From Pseudoalteromonas phenolica (GTDB taxonomy: Bacteria; Pseudomonadota; Gammaproteobacteria; Enterobacterales; Alteromonadaceae): a stretch of DNA of 64,000 nt. Location of the stretch: assembly GCF_001444405.1 (NCBI RefSeq), contig NZ_CP013187.1, positions 3,781,521-3,845,520 on the forward strand. The letters are read 5' to 3'. The position numbers were made by a program, and so were the translations under genes. Positions 63,725-64,000 of this stretch are shown piece after piece; within the stretch, counting starts at the first letter, position 1, and the number at the start of each line of letters is the position of its first letter. The notes under the pieces are model-generated. The model did not search any database, was not told the DNA's origin, and was given only the letters and a program-made list of their open reading frames with translations.

Positions 63725-64000
63725 AACAATTCCATCCGATCGGTTAAGGTTAAAACATCCTATGCAGGTCGCGATCCTGGCACAGGTGCCATTGCGAGCG
63801 CGAGATATTAATGCCGAGGACGACGAAAGTCAATGATAATCTCATTTACAGGGCAAAATAGTTGTAAAAATAATCAACTTGATTCGCCCTATATAAAAGC
63901 GGCTGCATTATACCCGTGATCGAGATAAAAAGGATAGCAGATCTTAAAGGATCTGATCTTATTTGGGTTTTCCACAGGTCTTGGGGTCAATCTGCACAAA
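63725..64000. promoter_or_regulatory. rpmH upstream region, towards dnaA
   Basis: An AT-rich region that should hold the rpmH promoter. TATAAT on the minus strand at 63912-63907 is a -10 candidate without a good -35. GATC sites occur near 63737, 63770, 63917 and 63935-63960. A DnaA-box-like TTTTCCACA (63968-63976) has one mismatch. By synteny dnaA is expected just beyond the window, read rightward. Confidence 0.5.

Noticed and set aside
1..64000. CRISPR arrays, insertion sequences, tRNA genes and prophage genes
   Set aside because: No regularly spaced repeats, transposase motifs, cloverleaf-like sequences or phage structural genes were seen. Reading by eye could miss a divergent RNA gene.

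Overview
The window looks like the replication-origin side of a gammaproteobacterial chromosome, most like Pseudoalteromonas or a close marine relative. The evidence is gene order and protein character: rpmH-rnpA-yidD-yidC-mnmE, mioC, an oriC-like block, mnmG-rsmG-parA-parB, a complete F-type atp operon and glmU. That assignment is inferred from synteny, not from a search. No tRNA, rRNA, insertion sequence or CRISPR array was recognised.

Layout. 1-1476: the end of a serine beta-lactamase-like hydrolase and a small secreted protein. 1789-34912: a large accessory biosynthetic region. It begins with leftward genes for a class I lanthipeptide dehydratase (LanB type) and cyclase (LanC type). Three intact rightward precursor-peptide genes with near-identical Lys-rich, VAGG-ending leaders follow, then decayed copies and a membrane-anchored winged-helix regulator. 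10222-20959 is a leftward operon resembling a type II fatty acid/polyketide system: small secreted protein, ketoreductase, carrier protein, a ketosynthase-fold protein lacking the catalytic triad, an intact ketosynthase, two adenylate-forming enzymes, two hot-dog proteins, a membrane protein, an ATP-grasp enzyme, a pentapeptide-repeat protein, a ketopantoate-reductase-like protein and a 2TM protein. 22387-28075 is a leftward operon with a LolCDE/MacB-type ABC transporter, a LolA-like protein, a phosphopantetheinyl transferase, a fourth GG-leader peptide, a class II aldolase-like protein and a DinB-fold protein. 28313-31323 holds an outer-membrane protein and a LytS/LytTR two-component pair. 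31492-34912 holds an HlyD-type adaptor and a C39-peptidase ABC exporter.

How they may work together (inference). LanB and LanC would dehydrate and cyclise the precursors. The C39 transporter would cut after the double glycine and export the product with HlyD. The phosphopantetheinyl transferase would arm the carrier protein of the KS/CLF-like system. That system has ketoreductase and dehydratase but no enoylreductase, so it would be expected to make an unsaturated acyl chain. Whether the acyl chain and the peptide end up in one molecule (a lipo-lanthipeptide) or are two neighbouring products cannot be decided from sequence. The orphan GG-leader peptide in the phosphopantetheinyl-transferase operon is the strongest physical link.

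35256-64000 is mainly housekeeping: glmU, a small patch of hypothetical and S41-peptidase genes, an M16 peptidase, a second CadC-like regulator, atpIBEFHAGDC, parAB, rsmG, mnmG, an oriC-like region with 16 GATC sites in about 310 bp, mioC, an unknown secreted Gly/Pro-rich protein, mnmE, a DUF1496-like protein, yidC, yidD, rnpA and rpmH.
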